Source: Erigeron canadensis
Taxonomy: Eukaryota; Streptophyta; Magnoliopsida; Asterales; Asteraceae
Length of the DNA: 64,000 nt
Assembly: GCF_010389155.1 (NCBI RefSeq)
Contig: NC_057761.1
Span: 18,788,501-18,852,500 of the forward strand
Direction: 5' to 3'
Part shown: piece after piece, positions 11,495-23,290 of the stretch
Layout of the letters: each line of letters begins with the position of its first letter
Numbering within the stretch: position 1 is the first letter of the stretch
Program-made: the position numbers and the translations under genes
Notes under the pieces: model-generated
Database searches by the model: none
What the model was told of the DNA's origin: nothing
Seen by the model: the letters and a program-made list of their open reading frames with translations, nothing else

Positions 11495-14430
11495 TCAGGA
11501 ATTGTGTAATCTTGTATCCAAAGCATTGTATACGGTCTCTAGTGATACACCCTCGACTATGAGAACCTTGTCCCTTGATTTTGAGCCAGAACCCAATGAA
11601 ACTTGTCTCTTTTTGACCCCTATAACCTATATTTTGGAGGGAAAAAAACACATTGAGAACTGGATGAGAAACAAGAAATATAGTAAAAAGAAAAGAATTT
11701 TCTCAAAGCAAACTTCAACTTTTCAATGTCACAAAGTAAGGTAATATCAAGAAAGTTGCTAAAGTAAATGCAATTTATATATTTTTAAATAAACCATCTT
11801 TCAGTAATTTTCTATTGGGAAAATTTCATAAAAAGAGAACCTATTTACTCTAAATTCCTAATAAGAGGAATCTATTTACTTTCCGTCTATTAAAAGGATT
11901 TCGTTTTTAAAATTTTCTCAATAAAGGTAATATCGTTAATTTTTAACACTAGACTTCCGTTAATTAATAACGGGGCATCATCACCTTCACCAATTTTTTT
12001 GCCGCGAACATTCCCGTTACGGACCATGTTTAGAAAATTTTTGCAGGACATTGCAATACATATGACACATAATGAAACCAATACACAAATCAAAAATCAA
12101 AATCCCACCTATGCCAACCATGTCATCACCGCCAGACTCCTAAATCGTCGTAACCATAAGTGTGGCCTTCACCCGTTCACCAACATATCATCACATATAT
12201 TTGTATATACATATGAAAATAAATCTATATCTATGTTTAAAGCATAAGCACCTTCATCGATGTAATCTCAACTCAAAATCACCGATCTTTGACATTTTTC
12301 TCTTAGAAATTGTTTTTACAGAAAAACACAAATCCTTATACTCAAACAACAAAACCCACAAATTCATCATTTTTCCCGTCGATTAAGAATCAATCAAAAT
12401 TGAATTACAAGTGATGATGACTTACACTCACCGAAACTATGTAGATCTTCACTGTTTTCGGGTCTACAGTGGCTGTAAACGACTTTAAGCAGTGGTGGTG
12501 ACGATCGTTCAGTGGAGAGAGAAAGACGGTGTTTTGGGGTTTTTAAAAGATGGTTACTGATGGTGGTGACTGGTGGCGGGGCTGAGATAATTCAGGTGGT
12601 GCAATGAGAGGGCAACGGCAGCGGCGGTGGAGAAAGGGTGTTGTTCTTTAGGGTTTTCAGAGGGAGGGAGGGAGGGTCGCTGTGGTGGTGGGTCGCCCGA
12701 GGAAAAGACTGCCATGGTGGTGGCAGGTGGTGGCTAAGGTGTAGGAGGGTTGGTTGTTGCTTTCTAGTCAGAGCAAAGGTGATAGAGTGGAATAAGGTGG
12801 AGATGGTGATAGAGTGGTGGCTGCCGGCAATTTTCCGGTGATGATCTGACGACAGCAGGCGGCGGCCGACAGGCATCGGTGGTGACCGGGTTCTTCAAAG
12901 GGAGAGAGAGGTAATGTGTCTTGTTTGTATTGAGAAGGGTAGTGAAAAAGAAATAAGGGGACATCATTTAGTCAGAGGTACATGTGGTTTTTTTTAATGA
13001 CATGGCATGGTTATGTGATATTTTAACGTGACTAACGATGAAAATTAACGATATTACCTTTATTGAGAAAATTTTAGAAATTAAATCCTTTTAATAGACG
13101 AAACCTAAACAGTGTTGTAAATAACGGCCTTAACGGCCGTTATAACGGTAACGGAGGTCCAGCGTTACGTTAAGGTGGTTGGAGGGTAAATTTAAAGGTC
13201 TGAGGATTTAACGGCCGTTATAACGGATTTAACGGCCTTTATAACGGGATTTAAAGGTCAAATAACGGAATTTAACGGTCAAATAACGGATTTAACGGAG
13301 CTTAACGGTCAAAAGACATTTTTTTGACTAATTTTGTTAGGATATTGCTAATATATATTTTTTTTTATATAAATTCCTTTATATTTTATAGTCTCCGTTA
13401 TAACGCCGTTATAACTCCCCGAAATGAGATTTAACCTTAAAGGTGGTCGACCGCCGCGAGCGTTATTTACAACCTTGAACCTAAATAGGTTCCCCTTATT
13501 AGGAATTTTGAGTAAAAAGATTACCTTTTATGTATTTTTCCCTTTTCTATTAGTGACATATCGTATTCATCACTACATGATTTTGGGTCTATAAGACGAA
13601 GTCTTTAGATGCGACGGGTTGTCACCTCATATACCCCACAACAGGACAAAAAGTATCACTATTTGACTTTGATTTTTAATTTGACAGCCAAAGTCTCGAA
13701 AGAAATTTGATAATATCTAACTCAGATGTATGGGGCCTTACAAGGGTATCATTGTGTCCTTTTCCAAACACTTTCTTAGCCACCACCTAGATGTTACCTA
13801 CAATGGTTCAAACCTAAGACCTCTTTTGAGGACATTAGAGAAAAATACTGTAATGAAGCCTATTCATGTTACATAAACAGCAAAGAGAAGCGTACCAAAA
13901 ATCTAAACTTGAGTGTTTTATGGGTTCCTTTATAAATCACTTTCCTAAAGTCATTAGCCAGAGCAAATTTCAAGGCTCTTTAAATCCAAAGACCAATAAC
14001 AAGTTCATGGCTTTCCTTACTTCTTCAAAACAGACACGGTTTTAGCAGTGCTGCAGTATCTAAATTCCAGATTTGAGGCAAAAGGCTTACCGAGCTTATG
14101 TAATCAAGAAGTGCAGCGTTAGCTTCACCGTCCTTTGCTGGAGCATCAATTTGCACTCCTAAAGCATCGTCGTCGAAATCTAACTTTGCAATAGAATTTG
14201 AACTCAGGTAAAAATAACAGTGGACAGGGAAATGAACAGTTTGTTTAGCAATGGAAAAAAAAGTTACTTGTGATGGTGGCAACTTTTGAACCAGGCTTGG
14301 CATGTATGGTGACAGCGACAGATGATGGAGGAATGAAGCGCATACATGCAGGAAACTTGGTATTACTAGGTGCAGGAGATTGTAAATCTGTTGATTTGGT
14401 TTTAGCTTTGCCTTTTTTTGCTGGAGCCAT
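11495..14430 (-). CDS. DUF167 / UPF0235 (YggU-like) small protein
   Basis: Three exons on the minus strand (14430-14268, 14179-14091, 11626-11495) give a continuous 127-aa frame with GT-AG borders. Exon 1 encodes a basic, Pro/Ser-rich N-terminus and the hallmark [13 protein letters not shown]. Exon 2 encodes [25 protein letters not shown]. Exon 3 encodes [18 protein letters not shown] and the C-terminus. This is the complete DUF167 fold, of the same layout as Arabidopsis At5g63440 and human C15orf40; the molecular function of the family is not established. Intron 2 (11627-14090) was expanded by a Mutator-like element. A 5'UTR intron is likely: an acceptor TTCTTCAG precedes the ATG, and a candidate donor CTG|GTAACTAAC lies near 16429. 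Confidence 0.88.
11817..13542. mobile_element. Mutator-like element in intron 2 of the DUF167 gene
   Basis: The element begins GGGAAAATTTCATAAAAAG and ends CTTTTATGTATTTTTCCC, with a perfect 9-bp duplication TTTTCTATT at 11808-11816 and 13543-13551. The inverted termini extend about 170 bp, but the right one is split by a hAT MITE (13110-13477). The interior 12480-12960 is strongly G-rich (runs of GGTGGTGG) and unlike the flanks, which may be captured host sequence. Short ORFs there look low-complexity and are not called. Confidence 0.8.
13110..13477. mobile_element. hAT MITE nested in the Mutator-like terminus
   Basis: The 368-bp element has termini CAGTGTTGTAAATAACGGC and GCGTTATTTACAACCTTG and a perfect 8-bp duplication AACCTAAA at 13102-13109 and 13478-13485. 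The interior is built of many TTAACGG/TATAACGG-type short motifs. Removing it restores the neighbouring Mutator-like terminal repeat, so it inserted later. Confidence 0.85.
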
Positions 14431-16500
14431 TTTCCTGAAGAACTAGAAAAATGCTTCACCTGTGTTCGATTTATAGCAACAGATTATTTAACCTCACCTT
14501 TTTCAGATTAGCACACATTTTGGAGCCATGTTATTCATTTTACATATGAATTTTTTTATTAAAATAGATAATACCCAATAAAGATCCCATGTTATCATTT
14601 TTTTTATCCTGAAAAAGAGTAGGTTAAAAATTCACAAGACTATGAATGAGTTGTTTCTAAGTCCATGCCCCCAACTATTTTCACATATAAATGAGGATTC
14701 ATTTGATTAACTAGCTCTTAAAGCAAAATAGCTAAAAATGAAAGACTATGTTTCTTCTAGATAGTAAACTGTATTTTTACGTGGACATGGAGACTGAAGA
14801 CCAATTGTAAATTTAGGATTTCAGGTGGTTTGGTACAAAATTGTAATTATGGTGTGCCACTCACTTCGCTACCAATTCTGTCAGTTAGCAAGACAAGTGC
14901 ATAACTAGATTTCAAACATAAAGTCAAGAGTTACTTGCAGAAGAGAAATCCTTCCAACATAATGTTCCTTGTACAGATTTTTGATTATAACTAGACAATC
15001 AGTAGTCAGTATACTCATACGAATATAATCACCTATGCAAGTCAATATTTTTAAATGGAAGTTTCTACATTTAGCAATTATAACAATTAGAAATCATATA
15101 TGTGCATATATAAATGATAACAATGGAGGATTCAACATACTGCATACCTTATATGAATGTGAATGTAGAAGAACTTTTTCTGAAGAGTAAAAAGGGTGGA
15201 GATCCTAACTTGAGGGGTCAAGTTAGAGGTATCTTGGCCATTAGATTAAAATCAAGGGCCAAAATTCAAAGATGAGCTTTGAATCTTGACCCTTGATTTT
15301 CATCTAAGGGCCAAGATTTCCCCAACTTGACTCAAGTTGGGGAATTAACTTGAGGGAATCCTCACCCAAGTAAAAAACCCTTCTAAGAATAGACCAACAT
15401 TAGAGCCCATGAAGATATAATTGCTAAAACTTATTTGTTAGATCTTGCAATACAAGAAAAGCATCTATTGTGTTGGATGGGGAAACTAGTCAAATAAGAA
15501 AGTGATAATGTGCAAAGTTCCTATACAGCATATAATATTTCTAATACCATTGTGGCACTGTGTGCAGTATCCCTGGCTCATGGATATCTCTATGCTTCCT
15601 CTTTCTATTTTCATTGATTGTGGTCAACCTTCAATTAGGATTAAATATTAAGTTTCATCCATGGCTGTGTTGCTATCTGATGTTTAATAATTTGCAATAA
15701 GATAATTACAAGAATGTCATCCCATCAAAATATTAACACTTTTCAAAAGTTTCGACCATTAGGTACAAAGAGGACCAAATTTCTTTTTCATACAGTATAA
15801 GCTGCCAAAAACTGCCAGTTATAAAGAACAAATTGCAACGACGCAACAAAGTGAACAGCTTCAAGTACGAACCATTTAATACCATATCCCAAACGGCCTA
15901 AAATACTTGCACCAAAGGACTGTAAGTTTGCAGCTATCAACGGATATCAACAATGACATACATACCACAGATCAAACTGCAGTCATATATATCGATTGCT
16001 TCTAAGTTATAACCAAATGTATCACAATCAATATATAATTCCTTCCATTGAACTAATTCAATTAATAATGTATGCAACACACATCAATAGTTACAATATT
16101 TCGGCAATTATATAATAATATGAAACATATGACTTTCTATCTTCATTATTAAAATTCTAAGAACGGCGATTTCACTAAAGTATCCAACTTGATCAATAAT
16201 TTCCATCTTTAACAATCAACCAACAAAAAACAAACACAATTCTTATATACCCTCGTGTTAGACAATCCGAAACCGGCAGTAAACTTAGAGTTTATTTTAA
16301 AATTTTGATTTACACCAGAATTTAATAATGTTTCTGAAAATACGATTCCAGTGATAATTATATAACTAAAATAACGGAGATATATAATGGAAAATATATA
16401 AATAGAATGAAAGAGCTAGTTAGTTACCAGGGGAAGTGTAGAGCTTCGATTTCAGTTGAATAAATTTTTTTTGATAATCCTAATTTTGGATCCTTCTTTT
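14431..16500 (-). other. likely 5'UTR intron and promoter-proximal region of the DUF167 gene
   Basis: There is no coding sequence here. A candidate 5'UTR exon with donor CTG|GTAACTAAC on the minus strand ends near 16429. The stretch contains a foldback MITE at about 15195-15372; the remainder is AT-rich and featureless. Confidence 0.4.
15195..15372. mobile_element. palindromic foldback MITE, copy 1
   Basis: Inverted halves meet at a central palindrome AATTCAAAGATGAGCTTTGAAT. The arms carry AATCAAGGGCCAA and the outer AACTTGAGGG... motifs. A sister copy lies at about 17625-17810. Exact ends and target duplication were not resolved. Confidence 0.55.
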
Positions 16501-17530
16501 TATTATTATATTATTGTGAAGGGTTACTTGGTATATTGGGGTTTGGTTGGAGAATCAGATTAATTTGATATCTGTTATCAGATATTTAATTTATATGAGA
16601 ATGATCCCAGCTCCGTCACCTACCAGGTGGTAATGTGGTATGCGTTATGCCCATTAACTTTACGAAGGAATTTCTTTGGAGGCTTATTAAGAGTGCTATT
16701 TATTTGTATACAACTCTACTATACAGTTATAAAAACTTGACAGAATGACGCAATACGGTTTTGGTTTGATGACGGGTTGCTCATACCTAAAGGTACAAGA
16801 ACACAAGAATAAAATTTAAAAAAAAAGAACACAAGAATAAAAAAAAAAAAAAAACTGTAAACTTTACTTAAGTTTAGGTACTGTCACTTTAAAAAAAAGT
16901 TACAAATTAAACCATTGAATTTGATAAACATACATAGCCCCCTGCATTTCACATAACCTCCCCTTGAATTTTAGATAATCCCACCAGCTTTACCTAAGAT
17001 AGGTACTGCATGTTTTACCTAACATTTCCCCATAAAAAAATATATAATTTTTTGAAAAAACTACGAATAAAACTATACCAATAATTGAAAAATAGAGGGT
17101 GCCCGGGCCCCTTAAAAGATCCGTCCTTGTGAGTGACCGGGAATGTATATTTCTCCTAAAGGACCTAAACATCATAGTAAACTTTGTATAAAAATTTGAT
17201 TTACCGGGTCTTTCGACTTCATGACACAATTCGGTATATATTTGTATATGTGTATGAGTTATGGAAGTTTTGCACGTATTGATCTGTTTTTGCCAATTTA
17301 TATATACAAACAAAATTGCTAGAAACTCTTTCATACAAAAATGATATTGCAAATATGTCTTGTGTCTTGTCTTGGCAATTTCTCCATGAATAATTCTTTG
17401 TTCGTGACACACCGCTACCAACAATGTCGTGACACAACCGTTGGGAGTAATAATTTTGACTTTTTTTTGTCTTTTTACAAACTAGTTCTTTTAATTAATA
17501 CAATCTTAGACCATTGTTAAGAAAGGGTGA

Positions 17531-17820
17531 ATTGGATAGGTGAAAAGAAGTGATGAGAAAATGAATTGATTAAGGTAGGTGAAAGAAAATGGTGAAAGGT
17601 AAGTGAAAGGCAGGAGGGGATTCTTTCAAGTTAAGGTAACCTGCCTAGCCATGTTAGGGTAATCTTGACTCTTAGATGAAAAGTAAGGGCCAAGATTCAA
17701 AGATGATCTTTAAATCTTGGCCCTTGATCATCATTTAAGAGTCAAGCTATCACTAACTCTCACTCAAGTTGGGAAATTAACTTGTGGAAATTCTCTCCCA
17801 AAAAGGAGATAGGATAAACG
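17531..17820. mobile_element. palindromic foldback MITE, copy 2
   Basis: The core AAGGGCCAAGATTCAAAGAT / ATCTTTAAATCTTGGCCCTT is a near-perfect inverted repeat, homologous to the copy at 15195-15372. Outer arms again carry the CAAGTT...AACTTG pair. Ends are approximate. Confidence 0.5.
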
Positions 17821-18039
17821 GTTTACCTAAAGTGAAAGAATAAGTATGAGTCCATTTTGGTTTGTTTTATCTTTTATGTTTTATTTTGATTGATATGTTG
17901 TGGGTATTATGGTGTATAGTTATTAAATTTGAATGTGAAAGGTTAAGGTGGAAAATAAATAATAATGTGAGAAAGTGACAAGAAAAAATATAGGTAAAAT
18001 AGGTTAACATTTACGAATGGGATTCTAAAAACAATTTCT

Positions 18040-18668
18040 TAAATTCTAAAATTTTATGAAAGTGAAGTTATGATAAGTTTCATCAATGTACAACTAATGA
18101 ACATTATTTTATTAACAAAAAATATATTAATTAGTCAAATTTGTAGTTACGAAGTTCTTTCATATCAAATCCAGGGCACTTTCAATGTTAGTCATCTTAA
18201 TTCATTGAAATCTATATTTATTCTCATATAAAATCAAAATACTTATATTCTATTATGTTAGACGACTCAATAACAACGGCGGGTAAAGCCCTTCATCGAC
18301 TACACCACTTATTTTATGTACTAATTATACTTTCATAAAATTTTAGAATCTGAAAGTGAAGTTATGATAAGTTCATCAATGTACAACTAATTAACATTAA
18401 ATATTTTATTAACAAAAATTATAATAATTAGTCAAATTTGTAGTTACGAAGTTCTTTGATATCAAAACCAAGGCACTTTCAATGTTAGTCGTCCTAATCC
18501 ATTGAAATCTATATTTATTCTCGTATAAAATCATAACCTATATTCTAGTATGCTAGACGACCCAATAACAACGGCGGGTGAAACCCTCCATTGACCACAC
18601 CAACTTGTTAGAAAGTCACCCTAAAGACAGCTACTCTCGCCACTTATTTCATGTACTAATTATACTTT
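18040..18668. repeat. tandem duplication of a ~290-bp unit
   Basis: The unit from about 18058 (GAAAGTGAAGTTATGATAAG) through ATGTACTAATTATACTTT (about 18333) is repeated from about 18352 to 18668 with small differences and a 40-bp insertion near the end. Both copies carry CAATAACAACGGCGGGT. There is no coding frame. Confidence 0.75.
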
Positions 18669-18830
18669 TCAACTTTATTATTGACTTTGATGTTGAAAGT
18701 TTTAACAAATTTAAAATTTCATCCCCATCTCACAATATGCGATGTGCGGGTATGCTTCAAGTATTCTCGAGCAAATGAGAAACAAGCGGTTAAAGTGATG
18801 ATACAATAAAAGTTTAGTATAGATAAAAAA

Positions 18831-20103
18831 GGGTTAAGTGCACGGAAATGTAATCAACTAAGGCCGAAAAGTTACTATGTGCATGAACTTACAGAACGTT
18901 TATTGTATACATGAACCCTGCTATTTTTTTATTGTATAACGAAACCGGCTAAAGGCTTGATGTGGGCCGGTTAAGTGCATGAAAATGTAATAAACTATGC
19001 CCAAAAAGTTATTGTGTGCATGAACTTACAAAACCTTTATTATATGTAAGGAACTATGATAAATATTTATTGTATCAAGATTTTTACCATTTCCACTTTT
19101 TTCTTTTTTATAATCTCCCACATATAGATAAGATAAATAAAATCGAAGAGAAGAAGAAAAAGCAAAAGATAGTAACAGTGGGCGACCAACATCTCCCACA
19201 ACATCTTTCGGCGGCGGGGTGTAAAAGGAATTACTTGTTTGTCGGTTTCATGATGAAATACAGAAAAAGGAATATGTGCGGTGGTTTGACATCGTTTTTC
19301 ATTAGTGATTGTGTTTGTTATTCATTTATTTGACATCATCATCAAGATACAGAGATCCGATTTTTTTAAAAAATTCTTATGGTTCTAAATTCGGATGAAT
19401 GTGTGTAGTTAGAACTAGTTTTTTGACCCCAGGGGGACATTGCCCGGGATCGACACTGTGCAAGCATTTATACATACAACGGTACCTAAAAGTTTGGACA
19501 CTTAAAAATTAACTATAGTTTAGTTAGAAATCTTAAAATAAGAGATAGAAAGTAAAGAAAAAAAAAAGATTTGATGATTAAAGTTAGAAACCCAAAGTTA
19601 ACTGATAAAAATTAAAAACTTTAAAACTAAACTATAATTAAGTTTGTATACAAAAAGTTAGACTAAAGTTAAAAAAACCAATAAGTTAAGTGGTACAAAT
19701 AAGTTAAAAGCGTTAAAATAAGAGAAAGAAAGTAGAAAAAAAATCGATGATTAAAGTTAAAATCCAAAGTTAATTGATAAAAATTAAAAACTTTAAAAGT
19801 AAATTATACTTATATATAAAAAATTAGACCAAGGTGATAAAACCTAAAAGTTAAGGGGTAAAAAAATAAGAAACTATAAAAATATACAATCGTAAAAAAA
19901 AATGCAGAAAATGACAAAATAAGAATGAGACAAAATTGCTGACATCAGCAGGTAGCTAAGGGTTACTGGCTAAGGGAATAGCAGGTCAATCGTGTATTAT
20001 ATAACGTTTCCGATTTTGTTCATGCATACAATAAACGTTCTGTAAGTTCATGCACACTATAACTTTTCGACCTTAGTTGGTTACATTTCTGTGCACTTAA
20101 CCT
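18831..20103. mobile_element. Mutator-like element with ~100-bp inverted termini
   Basis: The element begins GGGTTAAGTGCAC and ends GTGCACTTAACCT, with 9-bp duplications GATAAAAAA at 18822-18830 and 20104-20112. The left terminus is repeated directly at about 18968-19055. The interior includes an imperfect tandem pair of about 185-bp AT-rich units (about 19530-19910). A 105-codon frame at 19016-19333 has no recognisable domain and is not called as a gene. Confidence 0.7.
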
Positions 20104-21304
20104 GATAAAAAAAAAGTTTTTTTTATCTAGACTTAAAAAAAAAGTTTTAATTGGTATTGTATCTCTCGTCGATGATATTGGCCGTTATTTACTAAGGCGA
20201 GGCAATGGAAATTAGAAAGAATGACCGTTTTTGGCTTGTCCTAGGTCCATGGTTCATTTCAATCAAACCATATTTTGGTATTATTGAATAAAAAATCACA
20301 AACTTAGACGGAATTGTTACACTTTGATACCCTCTATTATAAAATACTTACAACAACAACAACAACAGGACCCAATCCTTGCGCGGGGTATGGGGGAGGT
20401 AAGCTGTAGACAGTCTTACCTCTACACAAAGTTAGAGAGACGACTTCCATAGGGACCTCCGGCCACAAAGGAGTGCAAGACGGAAAATGAGAAATTTTTA
20501 GAAAATCATACCTGTCTGCCGAGAATTTGAAAAGAAGAAATACCTGTCTGCTGTGTCCGGCTACTATGCGGGTCGAACGTTTATCAATCATGTGTCCTAC
20601 CGATATCTTAGAAACATGTTTGACAATACAAATACAAATACAAATACGAAAGCAACCATATTGGGCATATTTAACAACATAAAAGTAGCAAATTAATACG
20701 TAACTCGAACAAGTAGTGGGAAACAACCAAGACAAACATACATATAAATAAGAAATGACAAAACCTGAAACGATCCCGATTGAGCCAAGACAGTAACTAC
20801 TTCTAAACAACCTATGTAAAAAAAGGACCTTACGCCGCCTAGCTATCCTAATCCTAATCCTCTCACTTGCTCTTCCAAACCAACAAACTAGTCCTAAACC
20901 CCTAGTCCTCTAGATAAACTCTCATTGGTCATGTCCTCCGACAGCCATTTTGGGGGAAACAAACACAAGAGTAACCTCCCCCCTCGGTTTAGGCCTCTCG
21001 AGACTCAAGGCCAAAAACCCCTACGAAAGGTCACAGAGAACCAAAGTCTAAATAAAAAGTCTACTTAATCTAAGACCCATATGCCTTACCCTCGCATTCC
21101 ACTACCTCTACCTGGAAGCTCCTCTAACGCATTCGGAATTCCGTACTTCCACCTCCATCTACCTACCACTCTTCCTGTCACGTCAAAGTCCTCTGTAGCG
21201 TAGCTAAGCCACTTCTCTAGGCCAAACCCTCACAAACCTCCTTTGACAAGGCAATATAGGAAAAGAAGACTATCTAGGTCGCCCAAAAGTCCTACCCTAA
21301 CCTA

Positions 21305-21802
21305 CTATTTTACTCTAATCCTAGTTCTCCATGCCGTCCTATTCGACGTCATGTCCTCTGACAGGCCAAGTTCTATTAGATCCTTCGCTAATCGATCCTC
21401 CCACCTCATCTTTGGTCGTCCCCTTCTTCGTATGCCGTCCACGTGAATAGACTCCGCTCTCCTTAGTGGTGCAGTTTCATCCCTTCTCCTAACATGGCCA
21501 AACCATCTCAAGCGCTCTTCCCTTAGCTTGTTAATGATGGTCCCTACTTCAAGTTCTGCTCTAAAAACTCCCGTCGGGATCCTGTCTGCTAAGGTCTTCC
21601 CGCAAGTTCACCTTAACATCCTCATCTTAGCCACCTCTACTCGAGCCACTCGGGCTTTCGTCATCGCCCAACATTCTGACCCGTATAGCATAGCCGGTCT
21701 AATAGCCACTTTATAGAACTTCCCTTTCAGCTTTAGCGGGATCCTAGTCACACCCCGTTGTAGCGTAAATACAGGGTTAACAAATAATTGCGTACTAACC
21801 AT
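21305..21802 (-). pseudogene. RTE LINE ORF C-terminal fragment
   Basis: Two overlapping frames contain LKGKFYKVAIRPAMLYGSECWA and RWFGHVRRRDETAPLRR, the conserved C-terminal end of plant RTE LINE proteins. It is separated from the RT part by the LTR insertion. Frameshifted. Confidence 0.75.
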
Positions 21803-22187
21803 AGGCTAATAGAAATTACATCCATTTAATACTAAATACAAGTTTAATACAAGTACAATCGTTCAAATGTGGACCCCAGAATACGGATACAAGTCATTCG
21901 TATATGGAAATGGGCCCACTTAATACAAGATAAATATTTGGACCGTCTAGTACAATTAGAACTAAGAACATAATAGTCCTCCAATGTCTAACGATAATTA
22001 TACGTCCAAAGTCAAAAGAATGGCCCTATAATGCCAAGATGATCTAAGACTTACTGTTGGTTACCTGAAAAGCATGAAATTTGAGAGGATCAACTATCGA
22101 AATAGTTGGTGAGTTTACAGTGTGTTTGACCAAAGTTTAGTCGTCATTGAGAATACACAATGACATGTAGTTATTTAAGACAAGACT

Positions 22188-22320
22188 GTACAGACCGAAG
22201 TCCGACAAGGATATAATGACGGTACAGACCGAGGTCTGACAAAGATATAATGACTGTACAGACCGAAGTCTGACAAATGTATAATGACTGTACAGACCGA
22301 AGTCTGACAATATGACTAAT
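22188..22320. repeat. 34-bp tandem repeat, 4 copies
   Basis: GTACAGACCGAAGTCTGACA-type units begin at 22188, 22222, 22256 and 22290, with a period of exactly 34 bp. Each contains the small inverted motif CAGACCGAAGTCTG. They lie in the solo LTR. Confidence 0.9.
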
Positions 22321-23139
22321 ATGCCTCGCACAGGATTTCCCGTCTAAAGTGGGGTGCGGACAAGAACTATGACAGTCAGATACAAAAGCTGACAAGACAA
22401 TCATTAGGATCTCATAATGGTAATAACTACATAAGGAGAACATTTTAGTCTGTCAAACACATAAACATTTAGTCAGCCGACAACATGGCAAGTCTAAGTT
22501 ACATAGAACAAAATTTCATAAGACATGTATACACATTTTCAGACAGCCGTCAACATGGCAAACATAAGGCAAATGATTTAAGTAGCCAAATCACATGACA
22601 TAGACAAAGACAAATCATTTATAGAGTAGTCGTGTATACAACAATACATGCTTTTCAGGCCCAAAGTAAAAAGGAAAAATGGGCGCCATAAACTCACCTT
22701 AGCGATCAAAGAGCTAAAAGTATGAGTAGTCCGAGAAAATGAGCAGTCTAGTCTCCATGTCTATCCAAAACCTAGGATATGAGTACTAATGGCGAGGATC
22801 AAATCTCACGACGACAAATATCCTAAGTACAACTACTTAACTATAGACCCTAGAATGCCATGACCAAGAATGTGATTTAATGTTCAATATATATTTGACT
22901 CAAGTTACTAACGTCATTGACATTGTCATTACCAAATGTCCATAATATACACCTTACTAGTTAGTCTATATCATAACTCAAGTTCATCTTTTGTCACTAG
23001 ATTTGGATGGAAAATCAAAGTGTTCAAATGTGTGTTTTAACAAGTTTGATACTCTTTTTATGATGATATAAGACTAGTAAATAAGTTTTGGATCATTAGA
23101 AGTCGACGGCTAAGCAAACGGAAAATTTACAAAAATTCC

Positions 23140-23290
23140 AGGAGGTGGACGGCCTTTGCTGATGAGGACGGCTCTTGTCAAAGGTCGTGCTCCCAACAAG
23201 GGCCGTATACAAGGGCCGTGCTCTGAAAAAGGACGGCCTCTATAAAAGGCCGTGCTTTGGCACAAAGGTCGTGCTCTTGCTGTTCGTGAA
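23140..23290. repeat. GGCCGTGCT-type minisatellite in the solo LTR
   Basis: Irregularly spaced AAGGGCCGTGCTC/AAGGCCGTGCTT units occur about six times, with a TATAAAAGG-type sequence within. The tract is GC-rich relative to the rest of the LTR. Confidence 0.6.

Noticed and set aside
12592..12967. Short minus-strand ORFs (94 and 67 codons)
   Set aside because: Low-complexity Pro/Ser/His products of a G-rich tract within a Mutator-like element; no domain and overlapping frames.
14025..14459. Truncated DUF167 gene ending after exon 2
   Set aside because: At first the C-terminal part seemed missing, but a perfect third exon lies at 11626-11495, beyond a transposon-filled intron, so the gene is complete.
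19016..19333. 105-codon ORF inside a Mutator-like element
   Set aside because: Starts in a duplicated terminal repeat and shows no domain; not a transposase.
20337..20810. 157-codon minus-strand ORF at the LINE tail
   Set aside because: Runs through LINE 3'UTR and simple repeat; no coding character.
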